Notes under the pieces: generated by a model
Told to the model about the DNA's origin: nothing
The model's database searches: none
The model's input: the letters and a program-made list of their open reading frames with translations, nothing else
Source: Numida meleagris
Lineage: Eukaryota > Chordata > Aves > Galliformes > Numididae
DNA length: 64,000 nucleotides
Assembly (NCBI RefSeq): GCF_002078875.1
Contig: NC_034410.1
Coordinates: 97,362,384-97,426,383, forward strand
Direction of reading: 5' to 3'
Position numbers and translations under genes: made by a program
Shown: positions 51,837 to 64,000 of the stretch, piece by piece
How the letters are laid out: each line of letters begins with the position of its first letter
Numbering within the stretch: position 1 is the first letter of the stretch

Positions 51837-52954
51837 CAGAAAGTTCTCATGGTTCAGGTGGGCTGAGAGTTCAGCCCCTATTGTAGCTCTGGGCCACACC
51901 TTCAGCTTTGTCTCTTCAGCTCTAGATTTTTTTTCTGAAAAAAAATGTTCCTTCTGGCTTTCTTGAGGTTTCTCTGTTGTTCATTGTTAGATACCAAAAG
52001 AAGACATGCTCATGTACTTTTGAAAGTTCAGGAGCAGCAGTTTGTTTGCAGCTTAAGAAGTTGAAGACTGGGGAGAAGGAGAGATACTCACAGCAATGTT
52101 AAAGGTATTTGATACATAATCAAATACAAATATTTTGATATATAAATTAGGAGCACAATTTCTCTTGACTTTCCTAACAGTGAAAGAGATGATCACTCCT
52201 GAGAATGACTTGGTGTAGAAACCTAATTTAAGCATCCAGATTTCAATGAGTTAAGTATGTGATGCGATGACTCCTTCTCACTCCTTTCATTTTTCCATTG
52301 CTCACACGCAGGAAATTCAGATGTATGTTACTACTTCTTTTAACCACACAATGTGACCTCGTACTACTAATGAGATTAACCTTTTGAAATGTGAGGAAGA
52401 AATTAGTCTCTTCAAGACTAGAATCATGAGTGAATATAATCAGAGGTAGCTTTGTGAAGAGCTCTGGGTACGCCAGAACCCTAGATCTGAAATTTGTGTT
52501 TATAATGAAAAAAACAAAACCTTATTAAAAAGTTATTGAGCAGGTTCAGAGTCACAATTCCAATCCATTCTGCTTTCATCAAGAAGAGAGAACAGTTACT
52601 AAGGATGTGAACCAAGATGTGAACCCAGATCTCCACCCACAGCTTCAGTGGGTGTCAGCTGGGTCTTGCCCTTGGCTAATCATACAACAACAGGTATTTT
52701 GATTCTCATCTAAGTCTAAGAACTAAAATGAGCTCTTAAAATGCAGCCCCAACACTGTTTGGAACTGAGTTTTGGGTGTGTCACATATACTCATGACAGT
52801 GTTTGGCTGTACTATGTTTTGACCACAGCTGCAAGCACTCATGTAGTCATTCCCTTAGAAATATCCATCTGGGCTATGGAAATATTAACAATATTACCAA
52901 ATAATAATAGAAGGGAGCTTATAAACAGGAGGGAAACCAACTTTTTGGTAAGTT

Positions 52955-53185
52955 AAGATAGTGGTAAGACAAAGGGGAAATGGTTGTAACTAAAAGAAGG
53001 GAGATTCAGGTTAGATGTTAGGGGGGAAATTATTTACTCAGAGGGTGGTATAGCAGCAGAACAGGTTGCCCAGGGCGGCCGAGGATCTGGTGAGTGGCAG
53101 CCCTGCTCGTGACAGGGAGTTGGGATTGGATGGACTTTAAGATCCCTTCCAACCCAAACCATTCTATGATTCTATGATTCTCTGA
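52955..53185 (+). mobile_element. CR1 LINE 3' fragment
   Basis: It contains GAGATTCAGGTTAGATGTTA, ACAGGTTGCCCAGGGCGGCC, GGGAGTTGGGATTGGATGGA and the classic end CCATTCTATGATTCTATGAT. Confidence 0.93.
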
Positions 53186-53315
53186 AAATAACTACTATTC
53201 ATTAAGAAAGAGCACCATCATCTGAATGAATGAAAAGAATTGTGAAATATAAGCAATATTATCCGGAAATTAAGAAAGAAAAAGAGGGGAGAACAAAGAA
53301 AAGCCAAGAGAGGCC

Positions 53316-53337
53316 TTTTTTTTTTTTTTTTTTTTTT
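53316..53337. repeat. T22 homopolymer
   Basis: A run of 22 T that ends at GAATGTGTGTGTTG. On the minus strand it is an A22 tract. No retroposed gene copy is evident next to it. Confidence 0.9.
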
Positions 53338-54784
53338 GAATGTGTGTGTTGCAATACCATAAAATACATATAAATGTGATAAAGTTTGAGGAATTCCTTA
53401 TGTCTCTGCCAGAGGTGAATGGTCAAGGACATGGCCCTTCTGACTTCTGTCATCATTTTCAAAGCATTTTACTTATATTTAGGTGTTTGTGTATCCACAG
53501 GGGAGGAATAAGAAGGTATAAAGTAATGGCATTATGTAGGTTTATCCCATGCAGAAAATACTTATCTACTTTAATCCATCTCCCTTTTGGTACTGTTGTC
53601 CTTTGTAGCAGATGGGACGTCAAGTCAAATATCGCAATGCTAGAACAAGAGATTTTGCTACAGTTACTGGCGTAGTTTTAGCAAAAGTAGAATTCTAGCT
53701 CTACATATTTTAGAAATGACCGAAGTACATACAGAAGGATTCCAGTTGAAGGATTCTTGAGTCGTACGTTAATAATTTTGTTGTCAGGACCTAGAGTACA
53801 TTCTTAATAATAAGCCTGCGTGCAGCTGCTGCGGTGCCTGCTGGCACTGACTGGCAGGACGCTGCTCTGGTGGCTCATGGGGGCACACCAGGAGCTCGGC
53901 TCAGCTCAGCTAGTGCTGACAAGGTAGGTATCACCCCCACGCATTCTGACAGCCTGACAGTGCTGGCTTAATACTAACAAGCACAATTTCGTCTTCCAGT
54001 AGCTCATTAACATTTGCTTCTTTAGTCTTGTTTCTACTCCGGTTGCTTCCCCACTTCCATTCCCTCATCTAAATGCAGTCTGCAATGCATCCAGTCTCCA
54101 TTTTCTCTTTGCTTTCTCCTCAAACACTAATTCTTCTGCCTAAAGAAAGAGTGGCCTACCACCTGCCTTTGCTTTCACACAAAGGACCTAAATGAGAAAG
54201 AAGGTGACATGCCAACTCATGGGCTTGGGAGGGAGGTCAAGGCGCTGACCATGGCTGAGATGGTTTTTGCTGAAGAGCTTTTAAGGGAGATCAAAGATGA
54301 GGCTGACCACAAGTGCCTCATATGCAGCATGCCAGAGGAAGAAGGAAACAGGCCCAGCTCCCTTAGGTCAGCCACCACTGGAGCCACCCCAAAGGAGGCT
54401 GAGGGGATGGAGAAGAAGAAGGGGAGCACAAGGCACTGAATGCCCCAAGTGAAACAGCGTAGATGTGGCTCTTAGCTGAATTACTACATGGTATGCCACA
54501 TTTAAGATCTGAGGGTTGGCTGTCCTACATCCCTACTCACATTTGCATTCTCTGCCTATTCATTTCATTTACTCTTCTGCCATGCAGGAAAATGGGAACC
54601 TCAATGCTCTATTAGAAGGTGTAACACTTTGAGAACGACATCAAAGCAGCCAAACCTCCTCTTCCTCTCACTGCTGGCATCCTGTTTCTCTCCTCATGGC
54701 AGAGCTGGAGCACACTGGACTTCAGCACTCTGGGACCAGTAATTAGGTTTTTTATATTACTGAAACGAGTCAAGAAGATCCACA

Positions 54785-54852
54785 TTAATTTGGTTGGACA
54801 AGATAGACCCAGAGGTCCTTTCCCACCTCAGCCATTCTGTGATTCTGTAACT
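54785..54852 (+). mobile_element. CR1 LINE extreme 3' end
   Basis: TTGGTTGGACAAGATAGACC, GGTCCTTTCCCACCTCAGCC and ATTCTGTGATTCTGTAA. A short diverged tail. Confidence 0.8.
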
Positions 54853-55576
54853 GCTTTCTCACCGCTTCAGAGATGGGCAGGCACCTGGAGACAGCTGCCT
54901 ACCACTTGAGTCAAAGCCCTCTGATAGCCTTTTCTCTCTCAAACCAACAGTTATTTATGAAAGTTATTGAGAGTTGGGCAATGCATGGCAAAAGTCAATG
55001 TTACTGCGGAAAATCTGAAATTCTCTTTGTCTTCCTGACTTCATTGCATGGTGTTTCCATTTACTGGGAAAACAAAGGTTTATCTGGTCAGGATATCTCT
55101 CCTCCATCATCCTTTTATCAGCACCATTTTCAATTTCAGCAGACACCTATATGTTAGGAGTGCCTTTACGAGCTCCTAACCCAGCCTAGCACAACTGCAA
55201 TGATTTAAGTCTATCCTATCCAAATACATTTTATACTCCAGTATCTTATGACCCAGGAAGACATAAAACTCAATTTACTCATTAACCTTAGCTTCCTGAA
55301 ACAGTAATTACTGCGCTGTGGACAGTCAGTAATTGAACTGAATGAGAGTGGCATGCAAATGCTGATAGTAGACATTGCTAAGGGATAACCCCACATGCTA
55401 AAAAAAAAAAAGGTCAGACAGCAGAGCAAAGCAGCAAAAAAGGAATGTGAACAAAGTAGCACATACAGGGATTAAAGAGATGCAAATGATCAGAATCATA
55501 GGAACATGGTGGCAGTAAGCACAATATTAGATTAAGTTTACAGTTACAGCTAATAGCATGCAACTATTACTTATTA

Positions 55577-55795
55577 CAGAACCATTAGGGTTGGAAAAGT
55601 CCTCTAAGGTCATCAAGTCCAACCATCAGCCCATTCTCACCATGCCCACTAACCATATCCCTCCGTGCCACAACCACACGGTTCTTCAACACCTCCAGGG
55701 GCGGTGACTCCACCACCTCCCTGAGCAGCCTGTGCCAGTGCCCAACAACTCCTTCTCTGAGAAGAAATTTTTCCTAATATCCCATCTACAATACT
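55577..55795 (-). mobile_element. CR1 LINE 3' fragment, antisense on +
   Basis: It runs from ACAGAACCATTAGGGTTGGA through CCATGCCCACTAACCATATC and GTGACTCCACCACCTCCCTG to GAAGAAATTTTTCCTAATAT. It covers the same interval as the copy at 34586-34798. Confidence 0.92.
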
Positions 55796-57249
55796 TTTGC
55801 ATTGAAAAGCATTTTCTGCTGGATCTTTTCACCAGAGAATCAGCTCTTGCTTTTCACAGCACTGTCTACAGTTGCAATTCAAGATGTCAGGCTACATTTT
55901 ATATAGCATAGTACACCTTGCTCCAATTGCAGCAAGACATTACAAAGACTGGAGTTAGCAAAACAAGATTCAGTTTGAAGTACACTTGTCTTCCAGCACT
56001 GTTATTTCCCACTTTTCCCCCCCATCCATTGAACCATGAGTGCATATCTTTTCAGGCCCTTGGACAGTACTTTTGCATTTTTAAGTTTGACCTAATTTAA
56101 GTGCACAGGACCCTGGTCTCTTACAGCTACATTTCACATCTCTTCATGGCACTTGCAGAAATTTCTCAGTGTTCAGATGAGCGCACTTATTAGGCAACTT
56201 CACATTCTTCTCACATTTTATTTTAAACTTGTTTTTGTTTATTTTTCTGGTTCCAGCTCTCATTTGGTATTTTCTTCCCTTGCTACTAGAACGCTCTCCC
56301 GTAAATACAAAACACTACTTAAGAGCTTTCACCATCGGAGTTCTGAACTCATACACAATTTGGGATACACTTTCCAGACATTTCTTCTCTTAGATTTTGA
56401 GGCCACTTTATTCACTGACCACAGAGTCCTTGAGAGTTTTTGTTCTATGAGGATCATGACTGAGGCCAGAATGGAAACTTTGGTTCAGTTTGTTTGCCAG
56501 AACAGTGATCATATAGCTATATCCCATCTGTGTACTTTAACTTATTTTAACCACATGGTATACACATTTTTATAGGGTCAGTAGTGGTAGTTATTCTGTG
56601 TAGAAGGAAGTATTTAGAACTCATACATAATGCTGGAGCAGTTACATAGGAATAGAGGCAAGGTATGATATTAAAGGCCTCCAAAGCGGGGACCTTGGAC
56701 GTGATTTAGACATATAGAAGCCTGGGCTGATAACAAAGTGGGTTGAGGACAACACTAAAGATGCAAGTATATGCACCAATAGCCAAATAAAGATATGTAA
56801 AATTTGAAACTAGGCTAAGTGTTAGGAATAAAAGAACATACATCCAGTGCAGAAACTACACATCTTGTTGCTACCTCCCTGCAAATTCCACTGAACAGAG
56901 ATTTGTCAGGGATATCAGACTGACAATGACTTTGGGTACTAGGTAGATTCTGTAAGCAAAGCTGACGTGTAATAAAATGATATTGGTGATCTGTTAGTAT
57001 ATATGGTGTCCAGTCATCATAAACCACCACATGAAAAGGGAGAGCCACTTCATCAAATCCACCTGGATTTGCAAAAGCCATTTGGTCATATCCCTCACTG
57101 AAGGCTCTCAGATATACTAAGATGCCACAGGATAAAAGAAACAGCCCTTTTCTGGATAAATTACTGATCAAATGATAAAAAGCTATTGTGTAAGCTTCTG
57201 CTGAAACGACATGTTTTAATGCAATGCTGGCCTTCTTGAAATAAGATGG

Positions 57250-57575
57250 TAATAAAAAAAAATGTACACAGGAGAGCTGTAAGGATGCTTAAAGGTATGA
57301 AATGGTTTCAATAACAGGAACAACCTATGATATTAGGACTTTTTGAGCCTGGAAAGGATATGACTGATGGAAACATTTGATAAAAGTTCTTAAAATTATG
57401 AGTCATATGGAAAAGGTAAAAAGGAAACAACTGTTCCGTGTTTCTTCCAGTATGAGAATGATGGGAATGAAATGAGCTAACAGATGATAAGTTCAAAATA
57501 AAGGGAAGCACTTTTCCCCACAATGTATATTTATTCTGTAAAATTAGAGCAGATGGCAGGTACTGATGATCCACA
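57250..57575 (+). mobile_element. Ancient CR1-type LINE fragment
   Basis: ATTAGGACTTTTTGAGCCTG, AAAATTATGAGTCATATGGA, TCCAGTATGAGAATGATGGG and ATAAAGGGAAGCACTTTTCC follow the order of an old amniote CR1 consensus as I recall it. The copy is far more diverged than the avian CR1 copies around it. A match to a named old subfamily was not tested. Confidence 0.6.
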
Positions 57576-57743
57576 CGGATCTAAACAATTGTAAGCAATT
57601 GATCACACATATTCTTGGAAGAAAAATCCATTATGCTATTAAGATACCTCAGCTCACGAACAGCACAAGTCTAACATCGAAATGTTCTAGGCAGTTGGGA
57701 AAAACCCTTACTCTCTTTTAATCCTGTCTATTTCAGGATTGCA

Positions 57744-57770
57744 GTGTGTGTATGTGTGTGTGGGGGGGGG
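57744..57770. repeat. TG dinucleotide repeat running into a G9 run
   Basis: GTGTGTGTATGTGTGTGTG followed by a G run. It is a short interrupted microsatellite. Confidence 0.85.
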
Positions 57771-60700
57771 AGGTGAACAACAAAATAGAAAAATCCCACA
57801 CCTCTACATTACATTTGTCTATAACCATGGGGGTCTGAGTTCAAGAGGCCTGAGGCATCCCTTCCAATTTCCAGTTCTTAAAAATCGAAACCATACTGGA
57901 GGAAACAAAGCCACTCCCTTACATAGGTCATCACTGGCTGCAGCTGAATGTTTCCATCTCCTCTTTCTGGTGATTATCAGAGCTCTCTGGATTTTGTCCC
58001 TCTGCTGACAGACCACTGGAAATTCAATCTTCAGCAGCTGATACCTCTTCCAAGGAGAGGTGACTGTGGTCATCTGTAGCATAAAGTCATTTTATGGTTT
58101 GTTAGACAATGCATTTTTGTTGCCCTACTGCCTTCTCCTCCACTTTTCACCCAGGCCTGTATAATTCCATACTGTCTGTGTTCTCATAGCTACTAGGAAT
58201 TTGCCTCGCTGTTCCCAAGAAAGACAACTGACTGGTTGCTGTAGTACTAGCTGGCTCTTAGAGACCCATAACTTCACGCCAGCTAGGGAAGGTGTCTGCA
58301 GGACTGCAAGTGCTAGCATGTTGAGATATACACACAGATTTTATAACTTGTAAATGCAACATTTAGAAAATGTAATAAAGAACTCTGGGTTAGAGGAAAA
58401 AAATAAAATTTTAATCTAAAAGAAAATCTGAATTCCCTCATATCAAAAATCATACCCAATAGCAAACAGTATTCCACCTAAGAGACCACAATCTTCTTCA
58501 GTAAATACAAGCTTAAGATTATAAATAAAATAAGAACAAAATGCTTCCTAGCTACTTGTTAGGATCCACAGGAAGCTGACTTCTGCTAGGGATGGCACTT
58601 GACCACACTGACAGAAAATTTTGTTTTAATGGCATTGACTCTGTGATCCGCAATGACAGAACAGCACCCTTAAATAATAACTGTATCTCTGAAATACCCT
58701 GAAGTCAAAATTTTCCCTCTGTAATTTTAGTGAATAACAAAACCCCTTAACTAGAAATAGTCATGTATATTGTGGCTGGAGTCAGAAGAGAAAATGATTT
58801 CGCTCAAGAACACCTAATCAAGTAATAGCATAAAGAACAGATAAAAGAGGCAGATCAAAGAATACAATGAATAAATAATCACTCCTAGTAGAATCACAAG
58901 TAAAAAAATCACCTTCTGGGGAGGGGGTGCATTTTGATTCATGTATTAGGAAGCAAAGGTCCAGTCGGGGACTTGATGTTTAAAGAAGTTAAAGAATTGG
59001 GCCCTCCGGAAGTACAAATAAATAAACTGCACCTATCACACAGGTCACTGGAAGTTAGGTAGAAGGTTAGGAAGAAGTATCCTTTCTGTCAGAGATGATA
59101 CCTGAGCGTATATAACTTTGTAAACAAAGAAAATGCTCTTTTTTTTTTTATTATTATTCAGATAATTATTTTCTGGTATCAACACAACACACCAGTACGC
59201 TTCTTTGGCCATATTTCCAGCGCCCACAGCTACTCACCACTATTTTATACTTAAAACTGCTACTTTTGAAAGAGGAGTTTGGGCAACGGGTGTTTGCTCA
59301 GTAGGAAAAAGAAAGCAGCAGCGGCAAGCCCAGCAGGACAGCGCTCAGACTTCTTCACTGGCGGAGCTTCAGTGACCTCTAATGGACAACTTCCATCAGT
59401 GCGCCTGCCCTTACAAAAAAAAGAAAACAAACCACATCAAAGCTAGTCTGTAAAAACTCACTAAGAACTGCGCGTTTCAGCCTAATATGAAATTGGCACT
59501 TCGAAATATTTAGAACTATTATTCGAGACCACTGTACCTGTTAGGATACCGCCTTCATAACCGGTAACACTAGCCCATGGGATAACAATTAGCTTCTGGA
59601 TTCACTAGAAATTCTTCACACGCTTGGGCCTACTTAATTCCCAGTCTTGCTTAAATCTAGCACTTAAAGTAGTGATCATCTTACAACATCACTTTCACAA
59701 ACAAGGATAAAATGGCAAACCAATTAAGGCAAAGCCTTTGTTGCCAGAAATTGCTGGTAGTAAAAGTTAACATCGGTTGTGTCCCTCTGTTCTGCAGATT
59801 TGGAGAACAGAAGTTGCAACTGTCACAGCCCCTTTAGAACAAAAGCGTGAGTGCAAGTCCAGAAAATAGCTGTGACTATCAAGCAACTCAAGATGTGCTC
59901 CTAAGCCAGTAACTTTCAGTTCCTTCTGTATTGTGACTCACCATTACACAAAAGAGAAATTTCCAGCCTTCTCATGTTGCCTCTGTTACTCTATATAGAA
60001 AGAAATGATCTGTGAACTCAGCCCACTGTTTGAATGTCCGTTATAAGCAGATCTAAAACCTTTACGGAAATAATCAAAAACTGCATCAGTCTCTTGACAG
60101 AGAAGAACCTGAGCTTTGGTAGAAGATACAACGCTGACTGGAAATACTACTAACGTTGTGCCATTTCAGGAACTTACTGGATTAAATCCCAACCAAACTG
60201 AAATCAGTTGCAAAACACCATTATATGGCCAGGATCCACTTATCACTATTTCATGAAAGTCAAGAAACCATCACTGCTTTGGAACAGAGGTTACAATTCT
60301 TTTTCTGCCACTTTTTTTTTTTTTTAAATTTCTGCTTGCCATGCTTGTTTATCAAGAGACGCTGCTGTCTATTTTCTGTAGTATGAAAAAACTACTAGGG
60401 ACTAAAAGACCTAGCAGCATCTGACAAGTGCAGTGGTAAAAGCGATTAAGTGTGTTGGGCTCACTGTTGTAAGGAAACAATGCATACACACACCCTGAAG
60501 AAGGGGAATGGGTTACTCCAAACCACAGCTCCTGAAGAACGATGATCTACTACCACAAGTTAGAACAGATTTAGAAGTGTAACTAGTCCTCAGCTTTCCC
60601 CCCATGATCTCCCAATGGTTGTCCAGGTCATTCTAATACTCCATCATTAGAGATCAGCAAGGGTTGGGTTGACAGCTGAAATTCTATATGAGGAAACAGG

Positions 60701-61899
60701 ACGGTAAGAATCATTTTCTTACCCACCCATCCTTCCACTCCACATTGCAAATGCTTGTTAAGATATAAACAAACATTGACTCACAAAAAGTTGCAGAGAT
60801 CAAAGCAGGAGACAAAACTCTCTTTAGGGTCATACTAAAATGGATCTGAAGCAAAGGTTTACTGAACTTTTTATGATTTCCAATGAATAAACAAATACAT
60901 TCAAGCATTCTTAAATAAATATGGCTCTCAAATGCAATAATTTTTCTATTTTAGTACAACAGAATGGAATTCCAATCTACCTATATACAAACAGAACATA
61001 ATTACAAGAAGAAAGTTTATCTAAGTCAGATTTCTTATTTTTATTAAATTCAAAAACTGCAGAAAAAAATCACAAGATTCTAAATACATATAAAATAAAT
61101 CAGCTAAAATAGAATTATTGTCAAGTTAAAACCCACTTTTCCATAATTTGTCCTTCCATGCTATTGCCCACAGTATCATCAGAAATCCTACAAGTGCTTT
61201 AGAAATTGATTTTATCTTATCAATATGATAGTAAACCATAAGTTTACTACATAAAAAAAACAAACTGTTTAGGCACAAGGTGGCAGAAGACATAAGCACA
61301 AATATCAACCATGCTTCCTTAATTTGTAATTGAAATCAAAGTGTGCTAAGACCTGCATGGTATTGTATTCAGAATGTCAGAGCTTGCTTACTGAAATGAG
61401 GGATTAAAAAAATATCTTTTTAAAATGTTCACAGTTCTGTGTGTCTTTTTTCCTTCCACAAAACACAGAGAAGCTGCTTAAGTCAGTGGTACAACTTACT
61501 GTTAAGTGTCAGTGTTTCAGCTAGAGGAGTGGCAAAAGTGACAAAATGGGATCCAGCACCAGAGAATGAGAAGTAGAAAAGCTGTAGTGTGATAAAGACT
61601 GGTTAATATTTGTGTTGCCAGTGTAATTAATAGTTTTGTGACCACCAGCTAAGGTAACATGACAAGCAGTCACATGCTGTTTGAAGGTATCAGCTGGACT
61701 AGGTCATCCCAAGACAGCAAGTTATCAAGGTGAACAGTTAACGTTTGCTGCTCTTCTAACTAGACCCAGATGAACTGTCAAACAGAAAGTTAAATAATAA
61801 GGAAATTAAAACAAAACTGGATGTTCCATACTGTAGATTTTACCTTTTACCCACGATTTGATACTTGCCATTCTAATAACAGGTGCAGTTCCACTGTCA

Positions 61900-63019
61900 T
61901 TCATAAATACAAAATTTTATTTGCACTTCATTAGTTTAGAAAGACCACAATGTTTTTCAATACCACAAACATTCAGGACACACCAAGTTATTCAAATATG
62001 TAACTACTGATTTACCACAGCTAAACTAAACAGTGCATTTTAATAAAAGATATACCAAAGATATAATTCACAAATTCATTATCAGACAAAAATCTAACAC
62101 AGTATTTGCTTGATGGGAATAATTTCTACTATTAGGAAAGAAAAACCTTTTTACCTTTATTTCCCCTCCCCCCAACCCTACAGATGTCCAGACAAATACA
62201 CATATATATTCCTTGACACAGGAAAATCATTATTTTTTTTTTAATAAGAATTTGTCTAGGACAGCAGCATTGCTTTTTATACCTTCTTATAGAGTTTGAA
62301 TATATCTCAATTCTTTTATTGAAACTTATTGATTCTCGCAATTAGGTTTATGCTTACGCAGAAAATTATATACGCAATTTCAGCGCAATCTTAAATTTGC
62401 ACCAGATGTGATGTCTTAGTACACAAAGGATGGGTTCAGCATTAAACAAAATAAATAAGGCTGCCAAAAATTAAACTTAGCTTTTCAACAAATCCAGTCA
62501 GCAGAGGATGCTACAGCCAAAAATGTTTTCACTACATTAAAATGAAACATAATGCTGATTATGGAAGCTTTGTACATAAAGTCCTCTGTTTTTCTTTTAA
62601 AAAAATTGTCTTTAAAATAGTCAGCAAAGCACCATATACTTATCTTCATACCAGAAGAGCTTCTGCTTGCCTGTTTATAATAACAAGAACTATTACAACA
62701 TTTATGTCAAGAATAGGTATAGATTTAACTTCTTTTTCTTTCCTCAACTGAAAGTGTGGTAAATCTCAACCAACTGTACAGTATTTATAACACTGGGGCA
62801 ATGAATGAAACATCATTGTGAGGGTCAAGGGTAATAATTAAATGTTATATAGTTGAATCCTACACAGGATTGCATATTTGCATATTTACAAGTTAGTGTG
62901 TAGCTCTGACTCGAATAACAAAGTGCAACAAGAAACTGCCAAATGATTGTAGTGCAGAGTAGTACAGATACTTTCTTTATCCTCCCACTCCTATTTTTCA
63001 CTCTGTATGGCGTAACAAG
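61900..63019 (-). other. RAB12: RAB12 3' UTR (extent uncertain)
   Basis: The AT-rich sequence after the RAB12 stop codon contains AATAAA on the minus strand at 62315-62320, 62156-62161 and 61916-61921. The far boundary given here is set by the last of these and is a guess, since more A/T-rich sequence with similar hexamers continues toward 61000. No repeat or other gene was seen in it. Confidence 0.45.
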
Positions 63020-63133
63020 TCAACAGCAACGGACATGTGGCCTTGGAGGAGGCAGTTCTGGTGGGATTTCTGGCTCTGGTTGCAGGGACAGGATACTGTT
63101 GGACAACTCATTTCTTATAACATCCAGTGGCAT
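63020..63133 (-). CDS. RAB12: RAB12 last coding exon
   Basis: This exon has 37 codons plus the TGA at 63020-63022, with a pyrimidine-rich TTTTCTTTTCTTTAAG acceptor. The peptide begins [20 protein letters not shown], passes through a proline-rich segment ([11 protein letters not shown]) and ends in HVRCC. The terminal CC is the double-cysteine geranylgeranylation signal that anchors Rab proteins to membranes. This is the RAB12 hypervariable tail. I recall human RAB12 with Ile-Leu where this one has Val-Ile after MPLD, a conservative change. RAB12 acts in recycling-endosome to lysosome transport and is a substrate and regulator of LRRK2. Confidence 0.97.
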   Translation of the reverse strand: MPLDVIRNELSNSILSLQPEPEIPPELPPPRPHVRCC

Positions 63134-63611
63134 CTTAAAGAAAAGAAAACATCACCTGTAAACGATCATCTGCACAGAACTCAGCACAATGAGATAGTTA
63201 CAAGAGGTCACTGTCAGCCAAAGCCTCCACCTAAGGATTGTCAGATCTTACTAATTAGTGATCTACATTCAAGCAAGTTGTGCTAATCATTTATTTTTCA
63301 GTGAAGTCAAGAGACTCTGTCAAAATAAACTCACTTCCAAAAATGACTAGAGTACAAAAGAAATGCCTGCAAACGAAAGCAGGCAAGTGTATAGTCAGCT
63401 GCCTATATGAAGTTATAAGAAATAGGAACCACAGCAAATAGAAGCAGATGTCAGGCAGTAGAGACTGCAAACTACATCATGCTCCCCACATATTAACTTC
63501 ACCTGACAGCGTGCGCTTACCCTCTATGCCTTCCCGACAAAAACAATCAGAGATTCAGTATTTAAACACGGACCACTTATGTGGGCAGAAACTACCACCT
63601 CAATATTTTAC
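63134..63611 (-). other. RAB12: RAB12 last intron
   Basis: A 478-bp intron with a GT donor (AAAAAG|GTAAAA) and an AG acceptor, phase 0. It is unique AT-rich sequence and I see nothing else in it. Confidence 0.95.
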
Positions 63612-63716
63612 CTTTTTCAGAATGTCATCAACAAGCTTTAGAAATATTTCATCCACATTAAAATTGTCCTTGGCACTTGCTTCACAGAACCGCATCCCAG
63701 TTATTTGCTGTGCAAA
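63612..63716 (-). CDS. RAB12: RAB12 penultimate coding exon
   Basis: This exon has 35 codons, phase 0 at both ends, with the acceptor TTCTGTCAG| and the donor AAAAAG|GTAAAA. The peptide [20 protein letters not shown] continues to [15 protein letters not shown]. The ETSAK-type G5 motif appears here as EASAKDN; it contacts the guanine base. The rest is the last helix of the GTPase fold. The exon splices in frame to MPLDV in the next. The earlier exons with the P-loop and switch regions lie right of base 64000. The closest relatives, RAB8 and RAB10, differ clearly in this region and in the tail. Confidence 0.97.
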
Positions 63717-64000
63717 CTGACAGAAGAAAAAGTAAAATAACTACAAAAACAACAAACATACATTCCTCATTAAACCTTTAATAAGCTTCCCTGAAATCTG
63801 TGACTGATCTCTTATGCAAGTAATTACTCTGAATCTCTAAGGTACAGCAAATATTACCAGATATAGCTAATTTTCACTTAGATATGGTTTAACAGAAAAG
63901 TGTGCCGCACTTCTCTAGACCTAAGTTTGAGAACTTAATATCCTCAGTTGGCAAGGATTACTCAGATTGCCAAGGAGTAAGAATTTTTCAGAAGAAAAAT
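63717..64000 (-). other. RAB12: RAB12 intron (partial, continues beyond the right edge)
   Basis: AT-rich non-coding sequence upstream of the penultimate exon. I looked for the preceding RAB12 exon, which should end in a QQGEK-like peptide, and it is not present. Confidence 0.85.

Larger units (their letters stand above)
38071..61900. other. RAB12-MTCL1 intergenic spacer
   Basis: About 24 kb lie between the MTCL1 promoter and the RAB12 3' UTR. I find no supported protein-coding exon. It contains eleven CR1 fragments in both orientations, several homopolymer and dinucleotide runs, and long unique AT-rich blocks. Blocks near 40360-40640, 44790-45330 and 49540-49680 look like possible conserved non-coding elements because they are rich in TAAT and similar motifs and free of recognisable repeats. 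The open frames, of up to 167 codons, match no family I know. Confidence 0.75.

Noticed and set aside
54209..54439. 76-codon plus-strand frame with a Lys/Glu-rich sequence and HKCLICSMPEEEG
   Set aside because: It looks protein-like, but it has no splice context, poly(A) tail, flanking duplication or family match. I cannot separate it from chance.
56153..57171. Open frames of 140 codons (+) and 118 codons (-)
   Set aside because: They lie in AT-rich sequence next to an old CR1 fragment, with no motif, no family match and no exon signals.

Overview
The window is vertebrate nuclear DNA, almost certainly from a bird and probably a galliform. The evidence is a set of CR1 LINE 3' ends with the avian ATTCTATGATTCTATGAT-type tail, a solo LTR of avian endogenous-retrovirus type with a clean 5-bp target duplication, short exons with GT-AG introns, and one large CpG island. 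No prokaryotic operon, CRISPR array, tRNA or rRNA gene was seen.

Two protein-coding genes are present in part, both on the minus strand. The first is MTCL1 (microtubule crosslinking factor 1, also called SOGA2/CCDC165). Its first three coding exons lie at 36670-37471 (interrupted by an assembly gap), 26399-26623 and 24316-24474. Intron 3 then runs off the left edge. The second is RAB12, a small GTPase, whose last two coding exons lie at 63612-63716 and 63020-63133. Its AT-rich 3' UTR extends leftward. The order RAB12 then MTCL1, head to tail on one strand, is the arrangement I recall for human 18p11.22, which supports both assignments.

Layout from left to right: 1-24315 is MTCL1 intron 3, which is repeat-poor (one CR1, one solo LTR, a 29-bp tandem duplication, a purine-rich tract). 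24316-26623 holds exons 3 and 2, with intron 2 carrying a 383-bp hAT-like element. 26624-36669 is intron 1, with three CR1 pieces and the start of the CpG island. 36670-38080 is exon 1, the 5' leader and the CpG-island promoter. 38080-61900 is the intergenic spacer, with eleven CR1 fragments on both strands, one of them much older than the rest. 61900-64000 is the RAB12 3' end.

The two proteins are not known to form a complex. MTCL1 organises non-centrosomal microtubules and RAB12 acts in endosome-to-lysosome and recycling traffic. The most useful observations are an overlapping upstream ORF in the MTCL1 leader, an exon-1 gap whose stated length cannot be right, and a gene-sense solo LTR in intron 3. 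I found no convincing undescribed system; the window looks like an ordinary avian two-gene locus.
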